Origin: UBA6168 sp964423205
Lineage (GTDB): Bacteria; Bacteroidota; Bacteroidia; Chitinophagales; Saprospiraceae
Direction of reading: 5' to 3'
Length of the DNA: 64,000 bases
NCBI GenBank assembly: GCA_964423205.1
Contig: CAYRDX010000017.1
Span: forward strand, 1 to 64,000
The position numbers and the translations under genes were made by a program. Below are positions 25,314-34,522 of this stretch, one piece after another. Each line of letters opens with the position of its first letter. The stretch's first letter is position 1. A model generated the notes under the pieces. The model did not search any database. It saw only the letters and a list, made by a program, of their open reading frames with translations, and was not told the DNA's origin.

Positions 25314-26099
25314 ATGACTAAACTGCAATGGTCTGTCTTGCTGGCTGCTGGGGTCTTGGTCTTGTTCCTCTATTTTGTCTTGGATACCAAGCCATCTTCA
25401 CAGAAAAATATTGAAGCGAAAAGAGCACTTTCAGCAGTAAGTACCGACATCAGCACTCTGGTGAAGGCAGCCCATGAGGAGTTGAACTCTGATGAAATGG
25501 GTTTAATCCACGCTCTCGACTCGGAGCTTCAAAAGTCCTCTGACGATTCAGTCAAAGTGGAAATTTATAAGAAGCTCTCCGGCCAGTGGTACAATTTGAA
25601 TAAGCCGGCAATTGCCGGGTATTATGCCGAAAAAGTTGCTGAGATTGAACGAGGTGCATTAGCCTGGTCTATAGCAGGCACCACTTTTTCAATCTGCGTG
25701 GAGCAGGAAGGCGAGGAGAAGGTAAGAAATTACTGTGCTGAAAGAGCAGTGCAAGCACTTGAAAAGGCCATTTCTTTGGAACCTGAAAATTTGCAGCACA
25801 GAATTAATCTGGCTGTTGTTTATGCCGAGGTGCCTCCAGAAGGTAATCCAATGACTGGCATTCAAATGCTACTGGACTTGAACAAGCAATTGCCGGAGAA
25901 CGTTCCGGTAATAGTGCAGATAGGTAGATTGGCCATGAAAACAGGTCAATATGAAAAGGCAGCTGAAAGATTTGAGTCCGCCTTAGCTCTAGAACCTGAC
26001 AATGCCAGAGCCGTATGTCTGGCAGCGGAAGCATACACGGCTTTAGGAAACAATGAAAAAGCTGCGGCGTATCAATCTCGTTGTGCATCAAAAGAATAA
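25314..26099 (+). CDS. Membrane-anchored TPR protein
   Basis: A 261-residue protein with one N-terminal membrane helix (WSVLLAAGVLVLFLYFVLD) and then tetratricopeptide-type helical repeats; the clearest are AVQALEKAISLEPENLQHRINLAVVYAE and AAERFESALALEPDNARAVCLAAEAYTALGN. It is likely a periplasm-facing scaffold. It follows the HU gene by 29 bases. This type of TPR gene between HU and RNase E/G is recurrent in Bacteroidota, but its function is unknown. Confidence 0.8.
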   Translation: MTKLQWSVLLAAGVLVLFLYFVLDTKPSSQKNIEAKRALSAVSTDISTLVKAAHEELNSDEMGLIHALDSELQKSSDDSVKVEIYKKLSGQWYNLNKPAIAGYYAEKVAEIERGALAWSIAGTTFSICVEQEGEEKVRNYCAERAVQALEKAISLEPENLQHRINLAVVYAEVPPEGNPMTGIQMLLDLNKQLPENVPVIVQIGRLAMKTGQYEKAAERFESALALEPDNARAVCLAAEAYTALGNNEKAAAYQSRCASKE

Positions 26100-26217
26100 T
26101 TTGACATAAATGCCATGATGTAACCTCAAATGCTTATTTATTGAATAATGCATTTCTTAAGGTGCATCATAGCGCGCGAAATAATATTACTTAACAGTTT
26201 TAAAAGAAAATATCATT

Positions 26218-26313
26218 ATGCCATGTGGTAAAAAGCGTAAGCGCCATAAGATCGCTACACACAAACGCAAAAAGAGACTGAGAAAGAATCGTCACAAAAA
26301 GAAGAACCGCTAA
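26218..26313 (+). CDS. 31-residue basic ribosome-associated protein (AURKAIP1/COX24, mS38-like)
   Basis: A very small gene of 31 codons with more than half Lys/Arg residues: it starts MPCGKKRKRHKIATHKRKK and ends RHKKKNR. The pattern is that of the tiny Bacteroidota proteins assigned to the AURKAIP1/COX24 domain; the mitochondrial homologue mS38 and the mycobacterial bS22 sit in the small ribosomal subunit. A structural ribosomal role is therefore likely but inferred. Its location between the TPR gene and the RNase E/G gene supports a translation-linked cluster. Confidence 0.8.
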   Translation: MPCGKKRKRHKIATHKRKKRLRKNRHKKKNR

Positions 26314-26773
26314 GTTTGAGTTTAGCTCTGGACAACCAGTTTATTTTGGATGGCCAGAGCCTTATGCATTCTCAACCGGAAAAACAACAGGTCATTGTTT
26401 CGGCTGAATTATCCAATTGTACAGGAAGTAGCCACTCGACAGGTAAAAACCTTAAGGACCCAAAAGACTTACATGCTTCTGGCAAAAAATTAGCCGCAGC
26501 CCCAGGTAACCCAGAATTTTATCATGACCTGTGCAATTACCAGCCAGTGATAAGTGCGTTGTGACGTAATAGTTTTGAGGGGATAGTATAGGTGTTATAA
26601 ACCCCTTCAGGTAAAAGTCCTATCTTTTGTTTTGCACTTCATCCCGTTAAATTGCATGGGCCTTTGCAAACGAACTAGCCATCTGCCTGTTTTACTTCCT
26701 TAATGTATAGGTCCTGTCTCATGTATCCGGTTGTAATGCAATGGAATAACACGCGTTATTAAATCATTTCAAA
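26314..26773. other. Gene-free leader region of the RNase E/G gene
   Basis: A 460-base gap. A possible open frame starting with TTG at 26316 has no family resemblance and poor composition, so I do not call it. A weak GAGGGG...CCCCTTC hairpin lies near 26577-26609. A long 5' leader is plausible, as RNase E mRNAs are often autoregulated through their leaders in other bacteria, but no specific structure is recognised. Confidence 0.4.
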
Positions 26774-28324
26774 GTGGTAAAAGAACTAATAATCAACTCC
26801 GCTCCAACCGAAGTGGAATTAGCCCTTCTGGAAGACGGAAAGCTTGTGGAGTTGCACCATCAAAAGACCAACAACAACTTCACTGTCGGTGATATCTTCC
26901 TCGGCAGTGTCATTAAACTAATGCCAGGACTAAATGCTGCTTTTGTTGACATTGGTCATAAGAAAGAGGCTTTTTTGCACTACACTGACCTTGGACCCAA
27001 ACTGCGCTCTTTACTTAAATACACCAACAGTGCAGTTACCGGAGGAATAAACACCCATCACCTCGATAACTTCAAGCTGGAGCCGGAAATCATTAAAACC
27101 GGAAAAATCGACCAGGTGCTCGCAAAACGCCAACTGATATTGGTGCAGGTATTGAAAGAACCCATTTCAACCAAAGGTCCCCGGCTCAGTTGTGAAATCA
27201 CCATTCCTGGAAGGTTTTTGGTGCTCACACCATTCTCCGATGTTGTTGCCGTTTCGAAAAAAATCTCCAACTCGGATGAACGGAAAAGACTCAAAAACCT
27301 GATTGAAAGCATCAAACCCAAAGGATTTGGCGTCATTGTGCGCACTGCGGCTGAAGGAAAAAAGGTTCAGGACCTTCATGAGGAACTGGCTTTGATGCTG
27401 GAAAAATGGGAGGATATTTTCAAACAGTTGAAAGGCTCTCGGCCCCCAGCGAAATTATTAAGTGAATTGGACAAGACCTCCAGCATTCTTCGGGATATCT
27501 TAAATGAGTCGTTCAACAAAATTGTCACGAACGACAAGCAGCTCTATCTGAATATCCGCCATTTCATGGCAAACATTTCTCCCGATCAGGTTGACATCGT
27601 TTCAAATTACACTAAGAGCAAACCCATTTTTGACAATTACGGTGTGACCCGGCAAATAAAATCTTCCTTTGGCAAAACTGCTACGATGGACAGCGGTGCC
27701 TACATAGTTATTGAAAGCACGGAGGCCATGCACGTTGTAGACGTGAACAGCGGCCATAAGCTCAGCAGTCAGAATCAGGAAGAAGCTGTTTTGAATGTGA
27801 ATATGGAGGCGGCAGAAGAAATAGCACGGCAATTGCGCCTACGCGATATCGGTGGATTGATCATCATCGACTTCATTGATATGCGCAATAACGAGCACAG
27901 GAAAACGCTATTTAAGGCCCTGAGAGACGCCATGCGAAAAGACCGGGCTCAACACACCATACTTCCACTCAGTAAGTTTGGCCTAATGCAAATTACCCGT
28001 CAGAGGGTACGCCCGGAAGTTAAAATCAATACGGCAGAGGTGTGTCCGTCATGCAGCGGCACTGGCAAAATCAATCCTTCCATCTTATTGACGGATGAAA
28101 TTGAACGGGACCTGCGATTTATTATCCAATCAGTGGGTAAGTCAAAACTTACACTAAAAACGCACCCATTCATTGAAGCTTTCTTGACCAAGGGTTTTCC
28201 AAGCAAGCGAATGAGATGGTATATGCAGTTTTATAAATGGATTGAGTTAAAAGCAGATAGCAGTTTCCAACTTACCGAGTATAAGTTTTACAATGACAGT
28301 GATGATGAAATAAGGCTAAATTGA
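26774..28324 (+). CDS. rng: Ribonuclease E/G family protein
   Basis: A 516-residue RNase E/G, an endoribonuclease for rRNA maturation and mRNA decay. It uses a GTG start (MVKELIINSAPTEVELALLEDGKLVELH). The S1 domain (FTVGDIFLGSVIKLMPGLNAAFVDIGHKKEAFLHY) is split as usual, the catalytic aspartates fall in HVVDVNSG and GGLIIIDFIDM, and the zinc-link CPSCSGTGKI is present. Length and the absence of a long C-terminal tail place it with RNase G types. Downstream neighbours are unrelated glycosyltransferase genes. Confidence 0.93.
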   Translation: MVKELIINSAPTEVELALLEDGKLVELHHQKTNNNFTVGDIFLGSVIKLMPGLNAAFVDIGHKKEAFLHYTDLGPKLRSLLKYTNSAVTGGINTHHLDNFKLEPEIIKTGKIDQVLAKRQLILVQVLKEPISTKGPRLSCEITIPGRFLVLTPFSDVVAVSKKISNSDERKRLKNLIESIKPKGFGVIVRTAAEGKKVQDLHEELALMLEKWEDIFKQLKGSRPPAKLLSELDKTSSILRDILNESFNKIVTNDKQLYLNIRHFMANISPDQVDIVSNYTKSKPIFDNYGVTRQIKSSFGKTATMDSGAYIVIESTEAMHVVDVNSGHKLSSQNQEEAVLNVNMEAAEEIARQLRLRDIGGLIIIDFIDMRNNEHRKTLFKALRDAMRKDRAQHTILPLSKFGLMQITRQRVRPEVKINTAEVCPSCSGTGKINPSILLTDEIERDLRFIIQSVGKSKLTLKTHPFIEAFLTKGFPSKRMRWYMQFYKWIELKADSSFQLTEYKFYNDSDDEIRLN

Positions 28325-28329
28325 GTTTG

Positions 28330-28373
28330 GGAGCAATAATGGATATCAGCCTTCAGCCACCCCTTATTGCTCC
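28330..28373 (+). terminator. GGAGCAATAA inverted repeat after RNase E/G gene
   Basis: GGAGCAATAA and TTATTGCTCC are perfect ten-base arms around a 24-base loop starting six bases after the stop codon. It has no T run, so it may protect the 3' end rather than end transcription by itself. Confidence 0.45.
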
Positions 28374-28555
28374 TGAATAGTCTTGGTTCCAAACCCTAAT
28401 TCAAATTCACACAATAGTTTGTTGCCAGTTTTTAAGGAAGCTATTAGAGTTTCATTCAGGGGCAACCACAATCACTAGCCCTGCACCCCCACAGGAGTAG
28501 TATGATAATTAACATCTGAGCCAACCGGACTATCCATTTAATCGGCATGAGTGGT

Positions 28556-28563
28556 TAATTTTG
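28556..28563 (+). promoter_or_regulatory. -7 element ahead of the GT-B glycosyltransferase
   Basis: TAATTTTG is a perfect TAnnTTTG. It would start transcription about 20 bases ahead of the TTG start codon at 28590, which supports that start. The -33 region is weak. Confidence 0.42.
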
Positions 28564-28589
28564 CGGAAGCACAAACATAGCATTTTCGC

Positions 28590-29699
28590 TTGAGTCACAA
28601 AAAACGCATTCTGGTAGCACCACTTAACTGGGGACTTGGACATGCCACCCGGTCGATTCCCATTATTCAGGAACTACTGCGAAAAAAAACAGATGTATGT
28701 ATTGCGTCAGATGGAGCGGCTCTAGAATTATTATCAAAAGAATTTCCCGGCCTTAAGAGTATTACTCTTCCGCCCTACAACATACTTTACCATAGTTCCA
28801 ATATGGTATTTAACATGGCACTGCAATTACCAAAAATACTACAGGCTGCCATAAAAGAATACAAAACAACCCAGGATATTGTTAGTCGTTACGGCATTCA
28901 TGGCATCATATCAGATGGCCGCTTTGGGTGTCGGCACAGAAATGTAAAATCGATTTTTGTTACTCATCAGCTTAACATACAACCTCCACAACTAAAATGG
29001 AGTGGTCTTAACCCATTCTTACTTGCAGGTTCCAAATTATTAAATCGGATTAATCACAAAATAATATCAGCCTTTGATGAGTGTTGGGTACCTGATATTG
29101 ATAATGAAAATAACTTGTCCGGATCATTAGGCCACCATTCAGAAAGATTAGCAAGGTATATTCCAGTACGTTACCTGGGAAGTTTATCGAGATTTAAACG
29201 AAAGAAAAGGGAGATTTTATATAATGCAATAGTGGTCCTTTCCGGCCCGGAACCACAACGGACTCTCCTGGAAAATAAAATAATTCAGCAGGCGGCAGCA
29301 TTACAGGGCAAAAGATTCCTGATAGTCAGGGGCCGAAAGGGTGGTTTGGGAAGTAAAGTGGTTTCAGAAAATATTGAAATAAAGGAGATCCTGGGTTCGC
29401 AGGAATTGAATGAAGCTATATTGAATTCCTGCATGTTTATAGGACGATCAGGTTATTCATCTATAATGGACTTGGCAGCACTTAGCACACCAGCTCTATT
29501 GATTCCCACTCCAGGCCAAACAGAACAGCAATATCTTGCCCAAAGGTTCTACAAAGACAGAATTTTTATGGTACAGGAACAAGATGCAATTGATATAAAT
29601 TCTGCCTTTGAAAGGATGTCTCTATTCACCGGCTTACAGCCTATATTTAGTTCACCGGAAAAACTAAGAGAGGCTATTGATACTTTGTTGCGGGCGTAG
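28590..29699 (+). CDS. MurG-like (GT28 type) glycosyltransferase
   Basis: A 369-residue GT-B fold protein, probably using a UDP-sugar. It uses a TTG start. KRILVAPLNWGLGHATRSIPIIQELL is the N-terminal acceptor-side glycine loop, and the C-terminal donor region GRSGYSSIMDLAALSTPALLIPTPGQTEQQYLAQ matches the MurG/UGT donor motif. It is not MurG itself: the surrounding mur genes are absent and the end is different. The stop codon uses bases of the insertion sequence that begins at 29698, so the last few residues may not be ancestral. Confidence 0.8.
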   Translation: MSHKKRILVAPLNWGLGHATRSIPIIQELLRKKTDVCIASDGAALELLSKEFPGLKSITLPPYNILYHSSNMVFNMALQLPKILQAAIKEYKTTQDIVSRYGIHGIISDGRFGCRHRNVKSIFVTHQLNIQPPQLKWSGLNPFLLAGSKLLNRINHKIISAFDECWVPDIDNENNLSGSLGHHSERLARYIPVRYLGSLSRFKRKKREILYNAIVVLSGPEPQRTLLENKIIQQAAALQGKRFLIVRGRKGGLGSKVVSENIEIKEILGSQELNEAILNSCMFIGRSGYSSIMDLAALSTPALLIPTPGQTEQQYLAQRFYKDRIFMVQEQDAIDINSAFERMSLFTGLQPIFSSPEKLREAIDTLLRA

Positions 29700-29779
29700 A
29701 AGCGATTTGTCCCCCTCAAGAATGAGTTAAAAAAGGAGGAGAGAAAATTCCATTTTTGCAAAAACAAAAACCGATAAAT

Positions 29780-31128
29780 ATGGAACAACTCACCCCCTTG
29801 CAAAGATAGCGAAACTGTTTAAAGAGACTATTGAGAATAAAGAAGCGAAGTTTGTTGAACAATTGAATAAGGGTGATTTATACAGTTTTGAGAATACTCT
29901 TTGGCATTGCATGCTGTTGCTTTACAACGAGCTTTGCGAGACATTCATGAGTGTATCGGCGACCCAGACGGAGGGTTTTATCAGGCAGAAAGCGGCTTGG
30001 CAAGCTTGTCAGGCGCAAAGCGAAAGTGCAGTTGGGGACTGGGCACTATGCAAGTGTAGTCGGCTTATATGCCAAAAAGGTCCCTAAGCAATACAAGGGT
30101 TCGAGGCATCTGCTGCATCTTCATTGGAAGGTACAGAAAAGCGCCTCGCCAGCCTATTATAGTCAAGTAAGCCTGTATTCGGTGCTGTGTCCATCCTTTG
30201 AAGTGGCTGGACAAGTTATTGAAATACAAGGAATTGAATCAAATTTGGACAGGATAAAGGAACTTAGCTGTCATTTGGCGAAACAATGCAAGGGGCAACA
30301 AGCGGCTCTAAGCCGGGCCCCTGAGGAAAGCCTCAAGGGCAAGCGGGTGGTTTTCGGCATAGATGATGGCAGAACACGCACCCGTCAATACAATGGTAAA
30401 AAGAACAAGAAGGGCAATGCCACTTTTGACACCCCATGGGTGGAACCAAAGATGTTTGTCATTGATGTTCTCAAGGACGAGGATGGTCAAGTGGACAGAA
30501 CCTGCCTGCCCATCTACGGTTGTCTGTTTGGCGATGATGAGCTAATAGAACTGCTGTCAAGCCATCCGCCAACTGGCGGAGACTGCAAATCGAGAAGGCG
30601 ACGCAAGTGCAGGTTGTGGCAGACGGTTCTCCGTGGATTTGGAACAGGATGCGTGTAATGTTGGAAAAACTTGGGGTAGCTCCGGATAAAATAACTGAAA
30701 CGCTGGACTATTATCATGCATCGGAATATGTTGCGAAAATACTGGCAGGTCTGCCGAAGAAGTTTTTAGCGCAGGCTGCTGCACTTTCCAAGCAGTTCAA
30801 AGACTGGATTTGGGTTGGAGATATAGAGTCAATTGTGGAAAAATGCGAAGCGGTGTTCTCCAAACCAGGCCCTGACATAATTCGGTATGTAGGCTATTTT
30901 CAAAACAATGAAAACAAAATGCAATACGCTGACTATCAAAAGAATAACCTGATGTGCGGAAGCGGAATTATCGAATCTGGAATCCGGCGTGTAATCAATC
31001 TCAGATTCAAAAATGCCTCTTCATTTTGGAAGAAAGAAAACGTGGAAGGCTTATATTTCTTGCGGGGTATATTGCTGTCGTTTCGATGGAATATCATGAT
31101 GGACAACCTTGTTTATCAAGAAATATAG
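29780..31128 (+). pseudogene. Frameshifted ISKra4-like transposase
   Basis: Pieces in three frames together resemble a whole transposase: an N-terminal piece (MEQLTP, then after a shift at a run of C bases LAKIAKLFKETIENKE), a middle piece (AKVQLGTGHYASVVGLYAKKVP, ASPAYYSQVSLYSVLCPSFE, VVFGIDDGRTRTRQ) and a C-terminal piece (VVADGSPWIWNRM, TLDYYHASEYV, MCGSGIIESGIRRVINLRFK). The last frame change coincides with a 20-base palindrome insertion at 30561-30580; cutting those bases out restores the frame exactly. The element should be immobile. Confidence 0.85.
30561..30580. repeat. TCCGCCAACTGGCGGA palindrome disrupting the transposase
   Basis: A 16-base palindrome (arms TCCGCCA/TGGCGGA, loop AC) at 30565-30580, preceded by GCCA. 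Removing 20 bases joins LLS to RLQIEKATQV in one frame. Confidence 0.75.
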
Positions 31129-31145
31129 GGGGACAAATCGCTTCT

Positions 31146-31274
31146 GCACCCGAAGCAGGTTGGTGTGCATTTCACTGGAAATATCGAGATGATGCCATCG
31201 CCAACAATGGTCTGAATCCTGACAGGTACAATCCAGCAAAATGGAGATTTGGACTGGGTTATAGGTTGCTTTAG
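31146..31274 (+). pseudogene. Truncated 3' end of a probable outer-membrane protein gene
   Basis: Directly right of the insertion sequence, a frame runs to a stop at 31272-31274 and encodes a C-terminal stretch with WKYRDDAIANNGLNPDRYNPAKW and RFGLGYRLL. The aromatic, alternating end looks like the last strand of an outer-membrane barrel. No start or upstream part exists because the insertion sequence cuts it off, so this is probably what remains of a deleted gene. Confidence 0.5.
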
Positions 31275-31555
31275 AAAAGAAATGCCTAAAAACCACCAGA
31301 CACATATCCTATGTCACAAGACTTCTACCAGCCTGTTCAGCAGGCTTTAATTAAGAAAATGCGGTAGTTCCGGCAAGTGTTCCCGAAGGTATGAATAAGT
31401 GCTGCGGCACTTTCGGACTGAAACCAACTGGCCCGGGGCCTTCCACTCGAGAAAAACTGCCTGCTGATTCCGACTGAACACTTTCTTGCACGGTGCTTTT
31501 GAGTGTTTTTTCAAGCTGTAAACCATAGCTTTGCCGCTGATTCAAACACCCATCA

Positions 31556-32179
31556 TTGACAGAGCCACTATTCAGACCGCTTTTTGAGCAGATTCAATCC
31601 CAAACCTTGCTGGACTGGACTATTACAGTCACAGCCCTCATTTATGTTTTTCTTGCCGCAAGGGAAAAAATAACCTGCTGGTTTTGGGGTATCATTTCCT
31701 GCAGTCTGTGGGCTTATGCCGATTTTACCAAATACAACCTTTGGGTGGATGGGCTGCTTCAGATTTTTTACGTCGGCATGGGTGTATGGGGGTTGTATTC
31801 CTGGAAATACGGTGGCACAGCCAATAAATCACTTAAAATCAGCAGCTTGCCCGCCAAACGACACCTCGTTTTTTTTGTCTGGGGCATTGCAATTACGCTG
31901 TTGTTAGGGTGGATTTTTGACCGATACACGCCTACCGCTTTGCCTTATCCCGATTCCTTCGTTACTGCATTTTCAATAATAGCGACCTTCCTGACCGTTC
32001 GAAAAGTACTGGAAAACTGGCTCTATTGGATAGTCGTGGATTTTATTGCCATTTTCCTGTTCGCTACCCGTGAAGCATGGCTTGTGGCTTTTGTCATGGT
32101 TGTTTACACGATTATTGCCGTGTTCGGGTTTTTCACATGGAGTCGTACCTTTGCCGGCCAAACAAAGATTGACCATTAA
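31556..32179 (+). CDS. pnuC: PnuC family nicotinamide riboside transporter
   Basis: A 207-residue inner-membrane protein with about seven helices, the right size for PnuC, which imports nicotinamide riboside for NAD synthesis (some relatives take thiamin). Typical stretches are WGIISCSLWAYADFTKYNLWVDGLLQIFYVGMGVWGLYSW and the C-terminal ENWLYWIVVDFIAIFLFATREAWLVAFVMVVYTIIAVFGFFTW. The start codon (TTG at 31556) gives the best N-terminus. I looked upstream for a thiamin or NAD riboswitch and saw none, so the vitamin cannot be assigned from regulation. Confidence 0.88.
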   Translation: MTEPLFRPLFEQIQSQTLLDWTITVTALIYVFLAAREKITCWFWGIISCSLWAYADFTKYNLWVDGLLQIFYVGMGVWGLYSWKYGGTANKSLKISSLPAKRHLVFFVWGIAITLLLGWIFDRYTPTALPYPDSFVTAFSIIATFLTVRKVLENWLYWIVVDFIAIFLFATREAWLVAFVMVVYTIIAVFGFFTWSRTFAGQTKIDH

Positions 32180-32203
32180 CCTACGTTATTTATTCAGACT
32201 GTT

Positions 32204-34426
32204 ATGCACAAATTATCCTTGCTGATAGTTCTACTTTTCTGCCCATTCTTCCTGCATAGTCAAACCGCTGCTGCGAAGAAAAACGGGAACGGATACGCCA
32301 TTCCGACAGCCTCCATTTCTAAAGCCAAAGGCAAAATCAATATTGACGGAGTACTCGAAGAAGCTGACTGGTTCGCAGGAAACCCGGCCGATAAATTCTG
32401 GCAGTGGTTTCCCTTGGACTCGGTTCAGGCCAAACAACAAACCGAAATATATTTCACGTACGACGATAACAACATCTACGTGGCCGCCAAGTGTTATTCC
32501 ATTGGTGACAAATACGTAACCGAATCCCTTCGAAGAGATTTTCGTGCCTTCGGCAACGATAACATCGCCATTGTATTTGACACTTATACGGACAATACCA
32601 ATGCTTTTGTATTTGGCGCAACGCCCAAAGGTGTGTTGCGCGAAGCGCTCATTTCAAATGGCGGACAAAACCGAGACGATTTCACGGAATCATGGGACAA
32701 TAAATGGGATGGAGAGGTAAAGACATATCCGGGATATTGGGTTGCGGAAATTGCAATACCGTTCAAGACTCTTCGATTTAAGGAGGGTAGCACCCGTTGG
32801 GGTTTCAACGCTTATCGTTTCGATTATCAGAGCAACGAACGTACAACCTGGGTGCGCATTCCCCGGAATCAGATGATTATGAACCTGGCTTATACAGGAG
32901 AATTGATTTGGGACGAACCCATCAAAAAAGCCGGAAAAAGTTTTACGGTAATACCATATCTGTCGGGAGATTTGAGCCGGGACTACGAAGAGCCCGACAG
33001 CAAGTTTACCGGTAATTGGGGCGCCGGCGCCGACGCGAAAATCGCCGTGAGCAGCGGCATGAATCTCGACCTCACTTTTAATCCCGATTTTTCGCAGGTT
33101 GAAGTTGACCGCCAGGTTACCAACCTTACGCGTTTTGAAGTCTTCTTCCCGGAAAGGCGTCAGTTTTTTGTTGAAAACTCCGACCTCTTTGGCCGCTTCG
33201 GCTTCGAAAGAATGAATCCTTTCTTTTCACGAAGAATTGGTGTCGCCAAAAACACCAATACCAACGAAAATGTGCAAAATCCCATCCTGATGGGAGCACG
33301 TCTTAGTGGCAAGCTGAATAACGACTGGCGCCTTGGGTTGTTGAGTATGCAGACTGCTTCCGACGGTGATTTTGACTTACCAAGTTACAATTACACCGTT
33401 GCCTCGCTTCAGCGGAAGGTATTTTCCCGCTCAAACATAGGGGTCATTTTTGTAAACAAACAGGCGGTCACTGATACCGAAAATGATGATTTCGATAACT
33501 ACAACAGGGTAATCGGACTCGATTACAATCTGGCGACACCCGACAACACCTGGACCGGAAAAGCATTTTACCACCGTGCCTTTACGGAAGAAGACATCAG
33601 TGAAAAGTATTCTCACGGTGCCGAATTGGCATACAGGGTAAAGGCTTTCGAACTGTCCTGGAGACACGAATTAGTTGGTGAGGGCTTCAATGCACAGGTT
33701 GGGTTTGTACCGCGCAAGGACTTTTTCAGGACGGAGCCTTCCGCAAGATTGTTTTTCTATCCTTCCGGCAAAAAAATCATTGAACATGGTCCTTCCCTGA
33801 GAGCGGATGTGTTGTTCACGCCCGGACATGGACGTTCGGATCACGATATCACTTTTAGCTGGGACTTTGACTTCCTGAATCAGTCCAGAATGGAGTTGAT
33901 GTTGAAAAACGAATACATCTACCTTTTTGACAGTTTCGACCCCACAAGACAAGACGACTACGAACTCCCTGCCGATACGGAATATAATTTCACCAGCTTG
34001 TCAATGGAGTATAATTCCGACCGGAGCAAACAATGGTTTTTCAGATTTGAACCAACAATCGGCCAGTTCTTTAATGGATACAGGGGGAGCCTGAGCGGAT
34101 CATTGTCCTATCGTTTTCAACAGTTAGGTAACATTTCCCTAAATGTCAACTACAACCACATCAGACTGGATGAGCCTTTTAAGCCAGCCAATATCTACCT
34201 TATTGGCCCCCGTTTCGATCTGACATTTACAAAAGACCTTTTCCTCACCACTTTCTTCCAGTACAACACCCAGGCCGACAATTTCAACATCAACGCCCGC
34301 TTCCAGTGGCGCTTTGCACCGGTATCGGATTTCTTCCTGGTTTATACCGACAACTACCTGCCTTCGGACTTCTCAGTGAAAAGCCGGGCCATCGTAGCTA
34401 AGTTGACTTATTGGTTGAACATCTGA
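32204..34426 (+). CDS. DUF5916 outer-membrane protein with CBM9-like domain
   Basis: A 740-residue exported protein (signal LSLLIVLLFCPFFLHSQ). Residues about 40-240 form a CBM9-like/DOMON-like sugar-binding domain (KINIDGVLEEADW, YFTYDDNNIYVAAKC, RWGFNAYRF); the rest is a DUF5916 region with predicted beta-barrel strands (NLDLTFNPDFSQVEVDRQVTNLTRFEVFFPERRQFFVENSDLF is the family hallmark). It probably binds or passes a glycan at the outer membrane. It follows pnuC by 24 bases, perhaps by chance. Confidence 0.88.
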   Translation: MHKLSLLIVLLFCPFFLHSQTAAAKKNGNGYAIPTASISKAKGKINIDGVLEEADWFAGNPADKFWQWFPLDSVQAKQQTEIYFTYDDNNIYVAAKCYSIGDKYVTESLRRDFRAFGNDNIAIVFDTYTDNTNAFVFGATPKGVLREALISNGGQNRDDFTESWDNKWDGEVKTYPGYWVAEIAIPFKTLRFKEGSTRWGFNAYRFDYQSNERTTWVRIPRNQMIMNLAYTGELIWDEPIKKAGKSFTVIPYLSGDLSRDYEEPDSKFTGNWGAGADAKIAVSSGMNLDLTFNPDFSQVEVDRQVTNLTRFEVFFPERRQFFVENSDLFGRFGFERMNPFFSRRIGVAKNTNTNENVQNPILMGARLSGKLNNDWRLGLLSMQTASDGDFDLPSYNYTVASLQRKVFSRSNIGVIFVNKQAVTDTENDDFDNYNRVIGLDYNLATPDNTWTGKAFYHRAFTEEDISEKYSHGAELAYRVKAFELSWRHELVGEGFNAQVGFVPRKDFFRTEPSARLFFYPSGKKIIEHGPSLRADVLFTPGHGRSDHDITFSWDFDFLNQSRMELMLKNEYIYLFDSFDPTRQDDYELPADTEYNFTSLSMEYNSDRSKQWFFRFEPTIGQFFNGYRGSLSGSLSYRFQQLGNISLNVNYNHIRLDEPFKPANIYLIGPRFDLTFTKDLFLTTFFQYNTQADNFNINARFQWRFAPVSDFFLVYTDNYLPSDFSVKSRAIVAKLTYWLNI

Positions 34427-34437
34427 TTGGTGAAGAA

Positions 34438-34513
34438 GTTGAGGGAGTTGAGGGGGTTTAGAGTGTTGAGCGCGTTGATTCTCAACACTCTAAACTTTCT
34501 CAACCCTCTCAAC
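34438..34513. repeat. TTGAG-type inverted repeat, copy 2
   Basis: Two 33-base arms (starting GTTGAGGGAGTTGAGG and ending CCCTCTCAAC) pair with about five mismatches around a ten-base loop. It sits between the convergent DUF5916 gene and the small winged-helix gene and may act as their terminator. Same family as 16461-16543. Confidence 0.85.
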
Positions 34514-34522
34514 CACTTTGTA

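Larger units (their letters stand above)
29698..31145 (+). mobile_element. Decayed insertion sequence, ISKra4-like
   Basis: A 1448-base element bounded by perfect 19-base terminal inverted repeats: AGAAGCGATTTGTCCCCCT at 29698-29716 and its complement at 31127-31145. It encodes one transposase broken by at least three frame changes. No target-site duplication is seen in the flanks. The left end sits on the stop codon of the glycosyltransferase gene, and the right end abuts a truncated gene end (31146-31274). Family assignment rests on protein resemblance only. Confidence 0.85.

Noticed and set aside
26316..26564. 82-codon plus-strand frame after the small ribosomal protein
   Set aside because: TTG start with no promoter or family resemblance and a composition unlike its neighbours; more likely non-coding leader.
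29690..31155. Target-site duplication around the insertion sequence
   Set aside because: The left flank ends GGGCGT and the right begins GCACCC; no direct repeat of three or more bases is present at the ends.
31351..31545. 64-codon minus-strand frame ahead of pnuC
   Set aside because: No recognisable family, and it lies in the upstream region of pnuC. It may be chance coding potential.
31275..31555. Riboswitch upstream of pnuC
   Set aside because: I looked for thiamin, NAD and cobalamin elements because PnuC is often controlled by one. The conserved cores are not present; only small unrelated hairpins are seen.
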